From Steinernema hermaphroditum (taxonomy: Eukaryota > Nematoda > Chromadorea > Rhabditida > Steinernematidae): DNA of 64,000 bases. Shown here one piece after another: positions 12,109 to 26,061 of this stretch. The translations under genes were made by a program, and so were the position numbers. How positions within the stretch are numbered: the stretch's first letter is position 1; each line of letters starts with the position of its first letter. The notes beneath the pieces were generated by a model that was given only the letters and a program-made list of their open reading frames with translations, searched no databases and was not told where the DNA came from. Location of the stretch: positions 4,030,001 through 4,094,000 of the forward strand of contig CM059622.1 in assembly GCA_030435675.1 (NCBI GenBank), read 5' to 3'.

Positions 12109-13871
12109 AATTAGACGGTTCTAGAAAATGGGGCTTACAAATAATAAAAGCGCTGTTCATTCCGATACTCAATGATATCCGTTTTTCTTCGAGATCTTCG
12201 TAACTTACACGATACATTGTAATACCGCTGATCCATACTAAGATTACATACTGTGTCGTATCGCTTCTAACCGTTTCGTTTCTGATCTACTGAAACATTC
12301 TGTTTACTTCTACCTTTACCAAGCTTATTCTTCTTTCTTAAAAAGATCTCATTTGATAGCTACGGTAGGCCTGACTGGCGGCATTTTACTTTGCAGCATT
12401 ATCTAACTACCTAGCTACCAAGGGATGTCCAAAGCGATCACATCAAAACTGTAGAGCCCGTATGAAAACTACAATTCTCATTATTTGCTCGATTTTCGCT
12501 TCACCTTTTGATTATTTACCCAATGACGACATTGATCCAACACTTCGCTATCGTGTTTTCAATCGTCGAGGGCGCATTTCGACCGGATTTACTCAACCAT
12601 CGAGCTATCGACTCTACGTGTTATGATAGCACTTGTCCTGTCGGGCGATCGGTAAACAATCGAACGAGTGGGTGGCGCCAACCTCCATAATGACCAAACG
12701 GTGTCCGAAAGTGAACCCATAAATCCGTGCGTTTAATACACCCACACGGATAGGAAGTGGAGCGCAAAAAAAAACGTTCCGCGACCACCCGTGCCTCAGC
12801 AGAAAACGCGACTTTTACAACTTAATGGCCATCGATCGAGCGCTAATCCGGCCATCATGACTCTGCAGATCAATTAGGACGTGTGATTCACTCGATCGAC
12901 GCCCACCACACCCAACCGGGTTCCACAACCTGCTCATCGCTTCTGGTGCCTTCTCTTCTGAGTGCATCGGGGCTCGCCCGGACCAACAACTCTCTCTGTT
13001 TGTTCATCTGATTGATCACTTCCAATCAGGGGCGATTAAATATGTGGTGGAAGTGTCTTGTGGATTCTTGTTTGATTCTGGAATTCGAAGTATTTGCTCG
13101 AACTTCGAACAAGAATATAATGAATCTGTTGAGTTTGGCCTCTATAGAACTCAGGATTCTTTGAATACTTAGGACAGATTTCCAGCTGAACTTGTGACGC
13201 CTATTCTTAGATGTGACCTTTTCGAAATGTTTTCTTTTCCTGTTAACCAGCTGATGTTTATGGTGTCTATAAATTTGGTTCACTGTTTTGCTCGTAACGT
13301 TTAATGTTAGTGAGAACGTCGGGAACGACGACGTTTATCGCTATTTCTGGATCGGGATGTTTCCGGTCGCTGACCATTAGTTCTTAGCCACATGCATTAA
13401 TATGAGATGGTTTTGGTCGTGCTGTGATGTGTTTATTTGTGGATCCACGACTTTCATTGCCTGCGCTAAGTAGACCTCTGTAGGCTAGGCTCTGCGTATC
13501 TGGAAAAAGGTTACCTATCGGGAAATCGTTTCTATAGGCTACATATCAGGTGCTCATGTACACTCATTATCGACTTTTCAGGAAGGCATGAACTTGTGAT
13601 TCCCTTTTTTTCTTCATATTTCGATACGGTCTTCAAAACAACGAAAAAGTGAATTCAAGGTCACCTACAAACCGTTCCGTTGTTGCGGTCACTTTACACA
13701 ACTGATCATTTCAACAACGATGAGTCTTGATTGGGTAACACTACTGATCGGTTTTAGGAATCATCCGCAGTGCAAAACGGTCACTGTAGTGGCGCATTTG
13801 AGTGGAAAACATTTCCCAAGTTTTCGTTGTTTTTTGGAGGCAAGACCTACCATTTTCTGAAAAGATCAAAT
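12109..13871. other. Spacer between inverted arms, GC island, no gene seen
   Basis: Holds a GC-richer block (about 12590-12990) with several GATCG/CGATC words and no supported exon. A frame at 13026-13283 lacks splice context. Confidence 0.4.
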
Positions 13872-14431
13872 AACCATTCTTTTGTACAACTTTCCACAAG
13901 CTGCCCCTATTCTTCTCTCGTGTTTGTTAACAAATGGCGGAGGATGACGGTTCCCAGTGACATCGATACATTTCTATTGGGAGTTCTTCTAGCAAAAACC
14001 TGCGGGAAAAAACGAACCTTACCACAAAAAAGTGAAGAACTCCCGGAGAATCCGGAAGCCGTTTTCCTGGGAACGCTCCTCCTAAGCTTCTGAGATTAGC
14101 GTCGTTGTGGGACCGACTCCGAAAGACGGAAGTAATTTGCATATTTGAATATTGAAAAGTGGCGTCTAGACCGTAAACATCCGTAGAAGCATGTGCCTGG
14201 ACAGGGGAAGCGGCTTGGAATTAGCATATCAGCCTTGCGTGTGTTGCTCCTTGATCTCAAAGACGTTTCAAAGCATAACCAGAGAGATCTCGTGTCACAA
14301 AAGCTGTCACAAACAATCAATCATTTTCTCCGAAAAATAAACAAGTAGCGTAGTGCAGTTTTAAAAAGGACATTCTACCTCGCGTTCACTGATACGTTCA
14401 TCAGAACCATGTGTTACGGACAAAGTTTCAT
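13872..14431 (-). repeat. Right arm of the large inverted repeat
   Basis: Inverted partner of 11552-12108. Similarity stops abruptly at the outer edge (AAACTTTGTCCG side) and decays gradually at the inner edge. A few single-base and two-base differences separate the arms, suggesting a fairly recent origin or gene conversion between arms. Confidence 0.85.
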
Positions 14432-15950
14432 ATTTGATTGACAAAGTGTCAAATTATCTGTTTGTGTAAAGTGAGAAATCTAATAAGGGCATTTGTAAAC
14501 CATAGCCCCAGTTTTGGTGCATATGTACCTGCTGTGTGTCATTTGTCTGATTCCGACCGCTCTTTACACGATCAAAAATGAGTCATAGTGAATGGTCATT
14601 TCCTGTCTCCAGGATCACTTCAGTCATTTAAGGTTATTCAAATCGTGAGACCGGCCGATTTCTATCGTCTTCCGATCGGCCTCACGGTTGGATGCTCTCT
14701 CAAACGACTTCTGTATAAAAGGCCTTTTTTAGGGCACCCTTATGACGTCGCTTTGTGCCCAATGTGATTCCATTTATAAACGAAATCAATCAAGAAGTGG
14801 CAGAAAGATGATTAGGGCAGAGTACACGTGATCATAGAATCAAAGTCGATTTACACCTTACTAATATAACACTTTCTTTTTGATATAATTTTCGTTCCCC
14901 AAATCATCTGTATGTTCCACAGGGCAATTTCGACTTTTTATACATCAAGGTCAACTTCGCCGCATCTCCCTGTGATTAACGGTTCGAATCAGAGTGCGAA
15001 ATGCAAATCCAGCCACTGGGGCCCATCAATCTGAGTCAATGTCAGAACGAAGGTCGCGACCGAGGGAGAGCCGCGAACATCAATCCTCTCACTTCTGTTT
15101 TTGCCACAAGTGAAAGTGTATGGTGAAGAATTCGAGACTGGGTGATGGATCGTCCGTGAGTCACTTTTTGGATTGAGAGGACGATATTAAACCGCAGAGT
15201 ACAGAAATTTATCCTGTCCAATATCGATTTGTTTTACTTTTTGAACGGATGAAAGCGGAGCGAACCAACCTAAGGGAGTCATTTCTGTTGATGACCGCTG
15301 GTTTTTCTAAAGGAGCAAATAGCTGTCACTTCGAACGAATGTCGTAGTATTGCAACTATCTAGTTTTTTTCTTACAGAGGAAGAGTTGTCTCTTCAATTG
15401 TCTAAAGATAGGTCAGATTAATTTCTTGGAACCGAGCCCACACAGAGTTAGTTGGTTAGTTATGGCTCTACCGAAGTCATTGCAATGTTTATGTTAAAGC
15501 CTGTCGTCGGGCAACAGCTTACAGCAGAATTTAGAACTGTTGTGCGCAATGGTGACACTCGAGAGAATTTCATAAGATATGGCCGGCGGACTATATCTAA
15601 GACAGTATAGGACTATCTATTTGTATTGCTTGGTTCCCTCTTCACCGAAATCTCTCTTTTTTGGCTGATGGTGACTGGTTAGCGGAGTTTGAATCATCGG
15701 GCTTCAGCGAAATATCTGATGATCTTCACTATTTACATAAGTGCTATGCAAATAGGGACTCATCGTTCTTCTTAAGATTGCCTATGATTCTGTGTGATTG
15801 TTTCTGGTCATTTCTGTGCGTTAATCCATCTCTCGCTCCTTCAATGGCACTGTCTTAATATCTGGTTCATTTTTTGAGCTTGGCAACGGACAGTCACAGA
15901 CCAATGTAGGATAGAAATGGATGGGTTGTGAGTTTTAGTTTTGAGTGGTT

Positions 15951-16092
15951 TTCGGCATCCCTGGTGTTCTAGGCCTGATCATTGCGGGCAGCATGAAAAG
16001 CCAAGATCGAGCGCTCACTTAACTCATTTGGCGGACTTCAGAAAGACCTAGTGAACGACGCCATCGATCGCTAGGGACACAAATGACAGATT
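15951..16092 (+). repeat. Dispersed repeat R1, copy 2
   Basis: Starts CCCTGGTGTTCTAGGCC and ends CGATCGCTAGGGACACAAAT. Internally it has the CGCTCACTTAACTCATT word shared by the family. Confidence 0.7.
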
Positions 16093-17312
16093 CCAAGGAT
16101 AGAAATAATGAAACTTTCAAATTAAGTACCTCAGCTTCTACAAAAATTGTTTCCTATCATGAGTAGTAGGATCCAAAGCGGCTACACCGAGCTATTTTTA
16201 GCTCTCACATTTCAATGGGTTTCACTATTTAAACACCTGCGTCTATCGGTTCTCCCTCCTCTGCAATCCAAACAGCGATCACAACACTCATCTCCTCTTA
16301 ACTCACTCGCGCGCTTTTTGGGTCACTGCCCCCTCCGCTCACTGACTAATACCCACTTATCATTGTTTCGGTACTGAAGATCTTCTTTTTTGTCGTGCAA
16401 ACAGCTACTTTTTGCTTCTTTTTTTTTTGCTGTCGAGGGGCTCAGTTTTTGTGACGCAATGCAGAAAAAAAACATATTAATGGCTAATTAATCGTTTGCT
16501 CGGAACAATAAGCTTTGTTAGGCCCACACACTTATTCTTAGCCCTCTGCTGTGTGCGTCAGGAAGCGCCAAATATCCCATTGATGATTCGGTTACCCTCT
16601 TGGCGCTTCCTCCATCTCGTTATTTATAGTGCGTTTTAAGGTCGACCTCGTTCCAGGGTCCATATAACGCGCGGACAGCATGTTTTATGATGCCGGCAAA
16701 AAGCGTATATTTGCTAATGGTATATGGGTTTTTTTTTGGTTTTTTGTCTGACAGGATTTGGCTCTTACGGCTCCCAGGCTACGGCTCGGAGCGTCCAAAT
16801 CCATTCGGTGGTTTTTACTCTGCGTTGGTTAAATTGAATCAGTTGGAACCTATACCAGGTACGTGCGAAAAATTGTTATTGTCGACTTACAGCGTAAGAG
16901 CTTCTTTTTTCGGCACACCTCAAGTGGGCACAGAGGAAAGTAGGTCGTTGAAAAGACGCAAACAAGACTGTCGAGAAAATACCGAGTGATGTTGACAAAG
17001 GGCACATTTTGTGTAATTTTTTGCCTTGGCTATAGGTTGAAAATGTGTTCTGGTGAGTATGTGTGCGGAAACGTTTCATGATTTACAAGGGTATGGCAAA
17101 ATAGCTTTTGAGTCTGGAAGTCTCAGAATAAATTTGATCAACTTCATCTCTGCTTCCCTTTGACCACATCTCCTTGAGGTACATCACGAAAAAATGAGTT
17201 GGACGAGACCACCACTTTCTTTGGTCACTTAAGCTTCCCAAACTAAGAAATGTATTTTCAAAACAAAACACTGCAATTAGTCTTTTCGTCCGTTTGCTCT
17301 TTCAGAAATGAG

Positions 17313-17405
17313 TTTAGTGAGCGGTCGTTGTTGGACGTCGCTGCTGGCGCAACGATCGCCACGGATCCAAGAAAGCCTGGAACACCAGGGAGCCGTAGTT
17401 TCACT
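17313..17405 (-). repeat. Dispersed repeat R1, copy 3 (left part)
   Basis: On the minus strand it reads GGCTCCCTGGTGTTCCAGG, then GATCGTTGCGCCAGCA, then CGACCGCTCACTAAACTC. The right end is missing. Confidence 0.7.
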
Positions 17406-18699
17406 ACAGTGTGGTGCAGACAGATGGAAGCAACGCTCTTTTCACTTGATGACACAGTTACTGAGAGGAGGATCTTTGGCGAAGATTATAATGCTGGCGA
17501 GTTTCTGTTCAGAATCTGCGTAACTGTCTTTTAAAGGACTGATCACTGATATGTAGCCCTGGGTAGGCGCTTATAGAATCGTTTTTATTCCAGTCTAACC
17601 CGGTAGACAATTAATGGGCTGTCGGTCTCGGAGACATAGTGGCAGCGAAGCGGTTTATTGGAAGTGTCTAGTGACAATTAGCTCAGTTAACCGAGCCCTG
17701 TCATATCCTCGGTTCATGCCTTATTCTCTGCCCCATCTCTCCCGGTTATGCTCACACATGTCTGTGTAGCTCATTGCGAGTGTGTCTGATCTGTAATCGG
17801 TCGGAGTCGATTCAACTTCGGCACTTGTCTCTATTTTGTCAATTTCTACGGAGTATGACCTTGAATCTCAGCTCTCAGCCATGTTACCTCTCCCGATCTG
17901 TTTATCCATCCGTCGTCCTCTTTCGTTTTTTCTTTTTTTTCGGTCTCTTTTTACACACCCTCCCTGTCGGCACCGCTCGCCGTCGCCGCCGCCGCTTTGA
18001 TCTGCTAACCTCTAATCGCCGTTAACATACCTGTTTATCACGGGCGCCCCCCAACACCTCTCAATTAATTATCGCGCCGCGAATATTTTCACTCGTCGCC
18101 GATTAATCACCTACTTATCTCGCATATAGTTTTCCCCTCCGTTCCCTCACTTTCCGGGCGGCCTGGCCCCCGCCCCCCGGGCCGGTTCCTCCGGCGGCGG
18201 CGCATCTGTCGCCACCGCGACAAGGCGTGCACTCGAGCCCTCACTCGAACATTCCGCCCGCCCGGCGCGTCGGGACCGCCGGTTCTCCCCCGCTGCGGCC
18301 CGCAAGTCAACCGCTCCCGCGCCTCCGCCGCCGCCGCTGATGATGATCTATGTATAATGCCGGGAATTAATCACTTTTGTTGCGAATCACAACTTTTTGT
18401 GGCGGTAGCGATGTCCAAGAGGGTGTGAGCTGTCATAAATCGCTCGGTAGGACTGTTCTGGAAGCGCTTTTAGGGTAGCTCTATGAACGATAGAGTTGTG
18501 CTTTGTTTATGAGGATTAGCGGATGTCCTTCAGGGTCAACGAGGTTTATGGGGGATCATCCTATCTATGTTCTAAAGTTCAAAAAGCGTTCTTTACAAGC
18601 TGGTGTTGGTGTCACTAGATATTACTTCACCAGCCATGTACCAAATTACAAGAGGTTTATTCCGTTGATATAATCCTTTTTGCCAAATAAAATGCACAC

Positions 18700-19891
18700 A
18701 CTTGTCTACTTTAGCCAGACACTACACATCTTCAGCAAGAAGCGGTGGCGGACAAGTACCAGATCTCTATTACAGCAATAGCTCATCACACCATATGTTA
18801 ATGTGTTCCCACATTCATTAAGTTCTTTGACCAGACCAGTTATCTGCTGTAATTTGGCGCATTTCCGAGGGCCTTCCGAGACGGCTCCGTGGTCTAGTTT
18901 CATATTTACATAGCCCAATCGCGGAAGTTCTCTAAAAGGTCGACCCTGAAAGTACTTCTGCATGAGAAGAGTGTTTGTTCTTTCCATGACAGTTCGGGAC
19001 GAATCTATTTACATAAATTCTCCATCATAGTATGCACATACTTAGTCGTGCTGGTTATTTTTGATTGAGAGGTCGTTTTCCAGTAAGCCGCGTGTTGCAC
19101 GATCTGTGTTTGTCTTCGAGGTGCCTAGAAGAAGGAAAATACGGGATAGACGAGTATTTTCAAGCATAGGCTTTGAGTTCAAACTCAGAGTTAGACTAGA
19201 AGATGATTGAAGAAGATTAATTCCGCACATTTGAGCGGTTTTCAGTGTCTGTGTAAAAAGGAACCACTTTCCCCTCAAAGCCTTCCAAAATTTTGGTTGT
19301 CAAACCGTTCCGTCAACAACATGTTCAAAGGGGAAAGGTTCTTACATGACTTCTAGTCCACCTGGTTGCTATTAATGCAATTGGGGCATACCTCTTCAAG
19401 AATTTTGGATCCAATCTTCTTGACCGTAAGGTGGCGGTTTGATCGACTGATCGATCATCACAAAGCTGTTATAAAGTCACGAATTGGTAGGCAGTGCACC
19501 TCAATTCGGAATCAACAATATTCGATCTTCGACTCAAAACTCACGCAAGCCTAGGTCCTACTTGTGTGTTTCTCTAATGTTCACTTCTGTTTTGTGGAAC
19601 TATTCTCAATTCTCATATTCAACGTGATCATTAAAATGTTTTTCCCGTCGCGTGAATCCGAGTCTTCTCGTTTTTCCCTTGAAGACCCAAGATCAACCCA
19701 CGTCTCTTTCAGACACCTCAAAACTTCATCCGGAGCATGTTGGCCGCCTCCCAGCGACAGCAACGAAGCCGATAGACGAAGAAGCAGAAGAGAGAAGACG
19801 GTCCGGTGACGTCGGAGAAGTTGTTGTTTTTGTTTTCGGAGGCGCCCTCTGGCGAAATCAAGCAAATCGGAGGGCCAATCGCCGCGGGACC
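18700..19891. promoter_or_regulatory. Upstream region of the PSKH1-like kinase gene
   Basis: No gene is supported. The 200 bases before the kinase ATG become GC-rich. A candidate trans-splice acceptor could not be chosen confidently. Confidence 0.3.
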
Positions 19892-22800
19892 ATGGGCAAC
19901 AAGCAGTCGCAAAGCGACCGCCAGCATGGCGGGGGTCGAGTGGTGCCCATCCACGGAGCGCAGGTCAAGAAGAACTTCCTCTGCAACCTGTTCGCCAAGT
20001 CCAGATTCGATCCCGCCACCCTCGCCCACTCTTGTCCCCCTCCGGTGAGTCTCTTGTCTTCCCAAAATAGCGATGTTTTGATTAAGCCTCTCGAAGCGTA
20101 AAATAGCCTTCTAGATGAGGCGCCCAAAAAAATCTGATTAAACTTCGTTTCGAAAATTTGATTTATTTTGGTGTAAATATTTTCGTCGAGGAGTGAATTG
20201 ACATTTAGTTTTTTGTGTGCTGCCAAGTCGTCCCCCCATATAACTAAGTATTCACTGCCTGCTTCACGCTAGACAAGGAAGGTGATTGAGATCAGCATAC
20301 GTATCCAAGTATCCATTCAGAAGAAGTTGGATTTTTGACGAAAGATGTATAATGTTGTAAGTTTTGCTTCTGACGAATAGAACCTCCATACCTAGAAATA
20401 TGCCCCAGATTTGTCTGTATTCCTAGCATGGTAGATGTGTCTTAAGTTGACATTGGTGCCCATTCCTGTTGATAAGTTTACGATAGCTTTCAACTGTTCA
20501 CCTCCTAATCCCACTTATCCCTGTATTTTAAAGCCGAAATGTTGCCTTTCTTCTCGGATTCCTCCTTGCTTTTGGCTCTGCCTCTTAAGCTTCCACTTCC
20601 TCTGGCCACGTTGTTGCCCACACTTCCAAACAGCCACTTTTTTCGAGCGCCTGGCTGCCGAAATGTAAAAAGAAAATCCGTCGAGTGGCTTGGCAAACAG
20701 CGCGACAAGTGGGACCCGACAGTACATGGACGACACACTTTGCTGAGGGCGTAGGTGCACTCGAACCTGGAAAAGGGGGCCAAAAGGAACCGCGGCCTAT
20801 GTATCGCTATGATCCGCCGTCCGTCCGCATAGAGATCGATCCTACGAAGCGATTAATTAATCGTCCAAGAAAGAAAAACAAACAATCCGTTCATAAATCA
20901 TCGCCAATGCGATCACCTGAGGCCCTCTTCCACACACATCTGGACGGTCAGCGGCGGCGCCTCCGAAAGAACATCTGCGATGACATGCGACCACGTTGAT
21001 CTCCGCGTCGCCGTCGATCGAATTACAAATTGCACGACGAGCTGCAGAGAGGGGCAGATCGATCAACGTCGCCGCAGAGGTTCGAAGGGGTCACCGGAGG
21101 GGCATGGGAACTGCGATAGTTAGATTCTTAATTCAGCTAGATGAAGACGAAGAAGGGTGACTCTTGTAGGACTATCGAATCCAAAGAATCCAAAGGTCCA
21201 TAGATCACAAAAATCTGCTTTAAATTATGCATCTTTGTGGTTTTTCTGTCGAGTTCTATTAGTAAACTGTGACAGTTCGATTCTCAATTCAGCTGGACGG
21301 AGGCGAAGAAGCTTCTGGTGGCACTATAGAATGACATCCTGGTCTGTGCTAGTCCTGTTCGCAGATCACAAAAACCTGCAGCTTTGTGGTTTTGCTGTCG
21401 AGTTCTGTTAGTGCCAGATGTTTTGAAGACGTCCCTTGAAGATGCATGTGGTGCCTGCCGAAAATGATCGATTATGACGTACTACTTTTTCCTTTGATCT
21501 TCAGTCGAAGACGACTTTTAAATGTCACGACAACAACTCTCCCTCCGCCTTGGGGAGTCAGATTTTAGAACTTGATTTTGTTTATTGTCAAGCGCTATTC
21601 CGAAATTCAGCTCTCAAAGTCTGTTTTGACTGGACGCAAAAAAGCGTCTTTGAACTTTTGAAGCGAATTTAAATAATCTTATTCACTTTAAATTCGATTT
21701 GGGGCTTCTTCTATGAACTCGAGCGATGTTTAAAGTTATGTTTTTCTCGGAAATGTCGCGATGACAGCATAGTCAATCTTGAAAATCAGATTTGCCTGAT
21801 TAAGTCCCGTGGGATGCGGCATATGACGTCTTGGAGTGATCTAATTTTCGACCCAACCAAGCAGCTTTTTCTTTTTGTATGCTGGCCACGCAGGTGTCAC
21901 AAAGATGATGGCGAGAAACATCGTAAAAACGTAGCAGGTCGGGTGTCAGAACCTCACACATTCTTGTGCACCCCAGCCGTCATATCTGTGACTTGTGACG
22001 GACAGCTGTCGTCTGACACTGCTACCTAGTATTTTTGATTATACTCTCAGGGTAGAAAGACATCCAGGAAGCCAAGAACAGAAAGTGAACCTATGGTGTC
22101 TTTTTTAACATAAATTTCTCAAGACCTCAATGATCACCCATCCATCGCCCAATTATACAAACAACACCCCCCGCTGACCCTGTCCTATCATCGTTCAAAG
22201 CTTAATTTCCGTCCAAACGCCAACTGCCGGCCTCGCATATCCTCCGTTATGCACCGCTGACCACTTCATTTCGATTGATTTGCAGGTGGGAGGCGAAATG
22301 CCCGTCGGCGAGGCGACCGTTATGCGTGACCGTCCGGCCCTGCGCCTGGACTCACGTCTCGTCTGCAAGTATGAAGTCCTCTCCGTCGTCGGCAAGGGCT
22401 CCTTCTCGCAGGTGCTCAGAGTCCAGCATCGGATCACGAGGCAGTACTACGCCGTGAAGCTCGTCAGCATTGGTGAGTCTTTGATCAAAAACAAAGAAAA
22501 CTGCCAGAAACAATAGTTCCTAGGAATCGTTCTTTTGTAATGTATGACGCAGTATGCATATCAACTTTTGACGAGTTGACTTATTTATGCCTTGCATCCT
22601 CTTATCCTGACATGAGGTCATGACACGCATCAAACACCCACATGCCGACAAATGATGATTGATCGTGCGACTCAGAGAAAAAGTTGATGGAATAAAGGAA
22701 GGATGGGTAACAAATAAACATTGACACAAGCTAGATCGGTTAAAAATGTGATATGCAGACATTCATTGTCATTATATACGCCTATGGGAGTCTGAGACTG

Positions 22801-25800
22801 ATTGCACACAGACAGTTTCACAGAGGGAAGCGAGGCCAGATGGAAACTGTAGGATGTCTCGGATGGGAACTCCAAAGACTGTCTATTAGCCATGAAACAC
22901 ATCTGTCTGTCTGTAGTGATGAGCACGAGACATTGAAGCAGATTGTTTAATAACGCGTATATGCCTTACTCTTCATTCTGTTAAACCTAGGATTTTACCA
23001 CCGTACCACTCTTTATCCTGTTCCCTGTAAGATAAATCTCCATAGGTTTGCACCACTTTTGGGCATCTTTCGAATTCTGGACAAACCGTATGCTACTCAC
23101 AGCTCGAAAAAATCTTTCCATCTTTTTGAGCGATCCAATAACGTGAAAAATCGAAAATTTTACTTTCGTTTGCCGAACTCTGCCCTCTGGCACATCATCA
23201 ATCATTATTTGCAACGCTTTCCCGAGTGGGTGTTTGACGGCGCCGCGGTGAGAAGCTCGGGATGCAGGTGAGGAGATCGATGCATTTCGAGTTCCCATTT
23301 CGAGCCAGCATATAATCAGACCACTACAAGGCTTCGAAAAGTGGCATTATCCTCGGGACTATAACCGTCCATTTCAGAAAACAACCTAGTGGACGCGAAT
23401 TCAGTGAACAACGAGTTGTCGATCCTGAGTCGCGTCTCGCATCCCTTCGTGATTCGCCTCGAGGAGGTGTTCAAGAGCTCCACGCGGCTCTTCATCGTCA
23501 TGGAGATGGCCTCTGGAGGCGAGATGTACGACCGCGTGGTGTCCAAGGGGCGCTACACGGAGGCCGAAGCGCGTCAGGCGATCCGAATGCTGCTAAACGG
23601 GTTGGCGTATCTGCACGCCATCAAAATCACTCACCGCGATCTCAAACCGGAGAACATTCTCTACAGCGACACGCGTCCCGACGCGCGTCTCCTCATCACC
23701 GACTTCGGCCTCGCGCATCAGGGTACCAAGCCCAACGAGACCATGACGGAGACGTGTGGCACGCCGGAGTACATAGCGCCCGAGGTGCTTCTCAGGGTAC
23801 CGTATACCGAAAAGGTGAGACTGACGTGGCACGACAAAATGACCTCTTCTCTTCCCTCAGGTCGACATGTGGGCCGTCGGAGTAATCGCCTACATTCTCA
23901 TGTCGGGCATCATGCCCTTCGACGACGACTGCAGATCTCGTCTCTACACACATATTATCACGGCTAACTACGTCTACTACTCTCAGGTAATCTTGGCCTT
24001 CTATGAAAGTGCATGTGGAAGGTAAAACTCTGCAAATATTTGCATCGACTTTTCACCTTTTTTTCTATTGCCTAGAATTGCACTTTCGATCCTTGAGATC
24101 CAGATATAATCTGCCTTCACCCAGCCAGTATAAACACTTCTCAGACCATAAACACTCGAGTGGGCGATCGATGTGTCTGGCCCACCTTCTTGATCAGCCT
24201 CGTGACCTGACTGGTGTTTAATGGGTTGAGCTTTGGTGTGGGGCTGGAAGGGGATGATTTCCCGAGTTTTCGGGGGGAATAACGATTGTTTTGAGAGAAA
24301 TATGGGGATACATTAGCTCGGTTTTCACATGGAGGCCAATCCAGGCTGTGGCTTTGAGGGGATTGAGGTCATGATTGCAGTGAATTCTGAAAAGAATGTG
24401 ATCTTTTGTCCCAAGCACGAATCAAATGGTCCCACGGCGTTATCAGGGCCATCAATCACTTTTTGCTTTGCCAGAAGAAAAGAAAAACTCGCCGGATGTT
24501 TCTTTTCGAACACCTGACGGTTCCGTTTCAAAATCTCCGGGTCAAAGACTGTCTTCGATCAAGAAGACGGATGAATGGGTCTTGAAATGAATTGAATTGT
24601 TTTTGAGTCCTATTACGTAAGGGCGGATCTTCGAGCACACCTTGTTTACCAAGGCTCGCTGGAAAATAGAAGAAAGAATACGAAACGGGACCTGACATCC
24701 AAACTAACCTAAGTAATTTCAGTTCTGGTCGGGCTCAGAACTGGCAAAACAGTTCGTCGACAGTCTCCTCGAGACCAACTGCGAGCTTCGGCTCTCCGCG
24801 TTGGACGCATCGAAGCACGACTGGACCGTCGGGGAGAGAACTCACCTCAACGTGAGCATCAAGGCGAGGCCGGCTTCCGACTACAACACCATGACCAGGG
24901 TAAGTGCACTTCTCCGGGACACGCTGCCACGAGTCTTTACGTATTCACAAAGTATCACAAGCGAAGGAAAATTGCTCTCAGACGTTATGGTAACGGAAGA
25001 GCCACAACAAACTCAAGCACCTATTTTTGATGCTGTACATATTTTGAACGCGAAACGGAAGCTACGACACTATGTAGTTAAACCACAGTCAGCTAAGGAT
25101 TGGTTGGCAAAGCTGACTGTAGTCGTTCGCCTGCGCCAATTTTCAGCCAATTTCACTATATATCTCTTGTACCATTGTTGTTCAAAATCAGTCAGAGAAG
25201 AGGGTACAATTGATTTGAGTATACATTTTGTTACTTTCATATTTGAAGCTAGATATCGACGTTGTTCTACCATCGCACAAAATGCATCAAGTTGAAACCG
25301 ATGCACGTAAAATGATTGGGATTGGCTAAAAATCGTTTTTAGTTTCGATTGAAGCTTCCTAAAACGTTTCTCCAAAGGTCTTTTTAAAATCTTTTCCGAA
25401 AAGATGCCACTTTAAACTTTTTCGATAATTAATTTCCCACAGTTCCGCAACAAAGCCTCTGACCACCCAGTCCTTTAAAAACCATTAATTATCGGGCTGT
25501 TCCTTCCGGCGCGCCTCGCCAGCTGTTGATCCGCGTGTGTTGTTCGTACACCGCTTTTTGATCGATTTGCGACACGTCGCCGTACACGCTGCGGGACCTT
25601 TTGATCTCGAAACAATTAAATTCCGCGGGAGGTCCCGAGAGTGAGAGGGTGGCGAGAAGAGGGGATCAATGAATAGTAAACTAAACGAATCGTCCGTTCC
25701 AGACCAAGTCGACACGGTCCATCCGAAGTGTCACCCGCAGTGACCACGGCCACCGAGTGGACCCACGCGAGGTGGACCAGATGGCGTCGGACCTGCAGCG

Positions 25801-25849
25801 CGTCCACAACTCACACCGACAGTCGACGAAGCACTACGGCGTCTTCTGA
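19892..25849 (+). CDS. PSKH1-like protein serine kinase (CaMK group)
   Basis: Six exons join in phase to 408 residues: 19892-20044, 22286-22472, 23378-23814, 23861-23986, 24723-24899, 25703-25849. The start MGNKQS is an N-myristoylation signal, as in PSKH1, pointing to membrane (Golgi or plasma membrane) attachment. Kinase landmarks: glycine loop GKGSFSQV (87-94), ATP lysine in AVKL (K109), probable helix-C glutamate E126, HRDLKPEN (199-206), DFG (222-224), CGTPEYIAPE (240-249). All catalytic residues are present. The tail has the STRSIRS-type Ser/Arg repeat typical of PSKH1, and length is close to the family's. Human PSKH1 has been linked to Golgi and splicing-speckle organisation; the role here is inference. 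Introns 1 (2.24 kb), 2, 4 and 5 are long, while intron 3 is 46 bp. Confidence 0.93.
21118..21415 (+). repeat. Two-unit tandem repeat in kinase intron 1
   Basis: Units at about 21118-21262 and 21269-21415 share TTCTCAATTCAGCTGGA-like starts, a GAAGACGAAGAAG-like core, AGATCACAAAAA, and TGTCGAGTTCT near the ends. Divergence of perhaps a quarter indicates an old duplication. Confidence 0.7.
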
Positions 25850-25984
25850 GAGCTGTACATAGGAGAGGTGCCTTCTAGTCCGCGTCCCTGTGTCCTCACA
25901 CATATCTCCGAATGAAAAGAGTTGCAGAGTTCTTGTACACCACCGATTAGATGATTACTGTGAATATTATATGGCAGACACTCT

Positions 25985-25990
25985 AATAAA
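25985..25990 (+). terminator. Poly(A) signal AATAAA of the kinase gene
   Basis: AATAAA lies 136 bases after the stop codon at 25847-25849. Confidence 0.6.
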
Positions 25991-26061
25991 TGATTGAAAC
26001 TAGACGGTTGACATTTCAGTCTGTCCTCATTATCGGAATCCAACAGCACAAACCTGAGCTT

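Larger units (their letters stand above)
14432..18700. other. Non-coding stretch with two dispersed-repeat copies and a strong GC island
   Basis: Contains R1 repeat copies at 15951-16092 and 17313-17405. The region 17940-18345 is strongly C/G-biased, with TAATTA-type words on both sides. No exon chain is supported. The GC block may be a promoter or enhancer upstream of the kinase gene that starts 1.5 kb further on. Confidence 0.4.

Noticed and set aside
17690..17745. Sequence resembling tRNA D-arm and T-arm (TTAGCTCAGTTAACCGAGC followed by CGGTTCATGCC)
   Set aside because: Arms are only about 15 bases apart, too close for an anticodon arm. No acceptor stem.
19581..20226. Several minus-strand frames over kinase exon 1
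   Set aside because: Shadows of the GC-rich first exon and upstream region. The plus strand gives MGNKQS and PSKH1 homology downstream.
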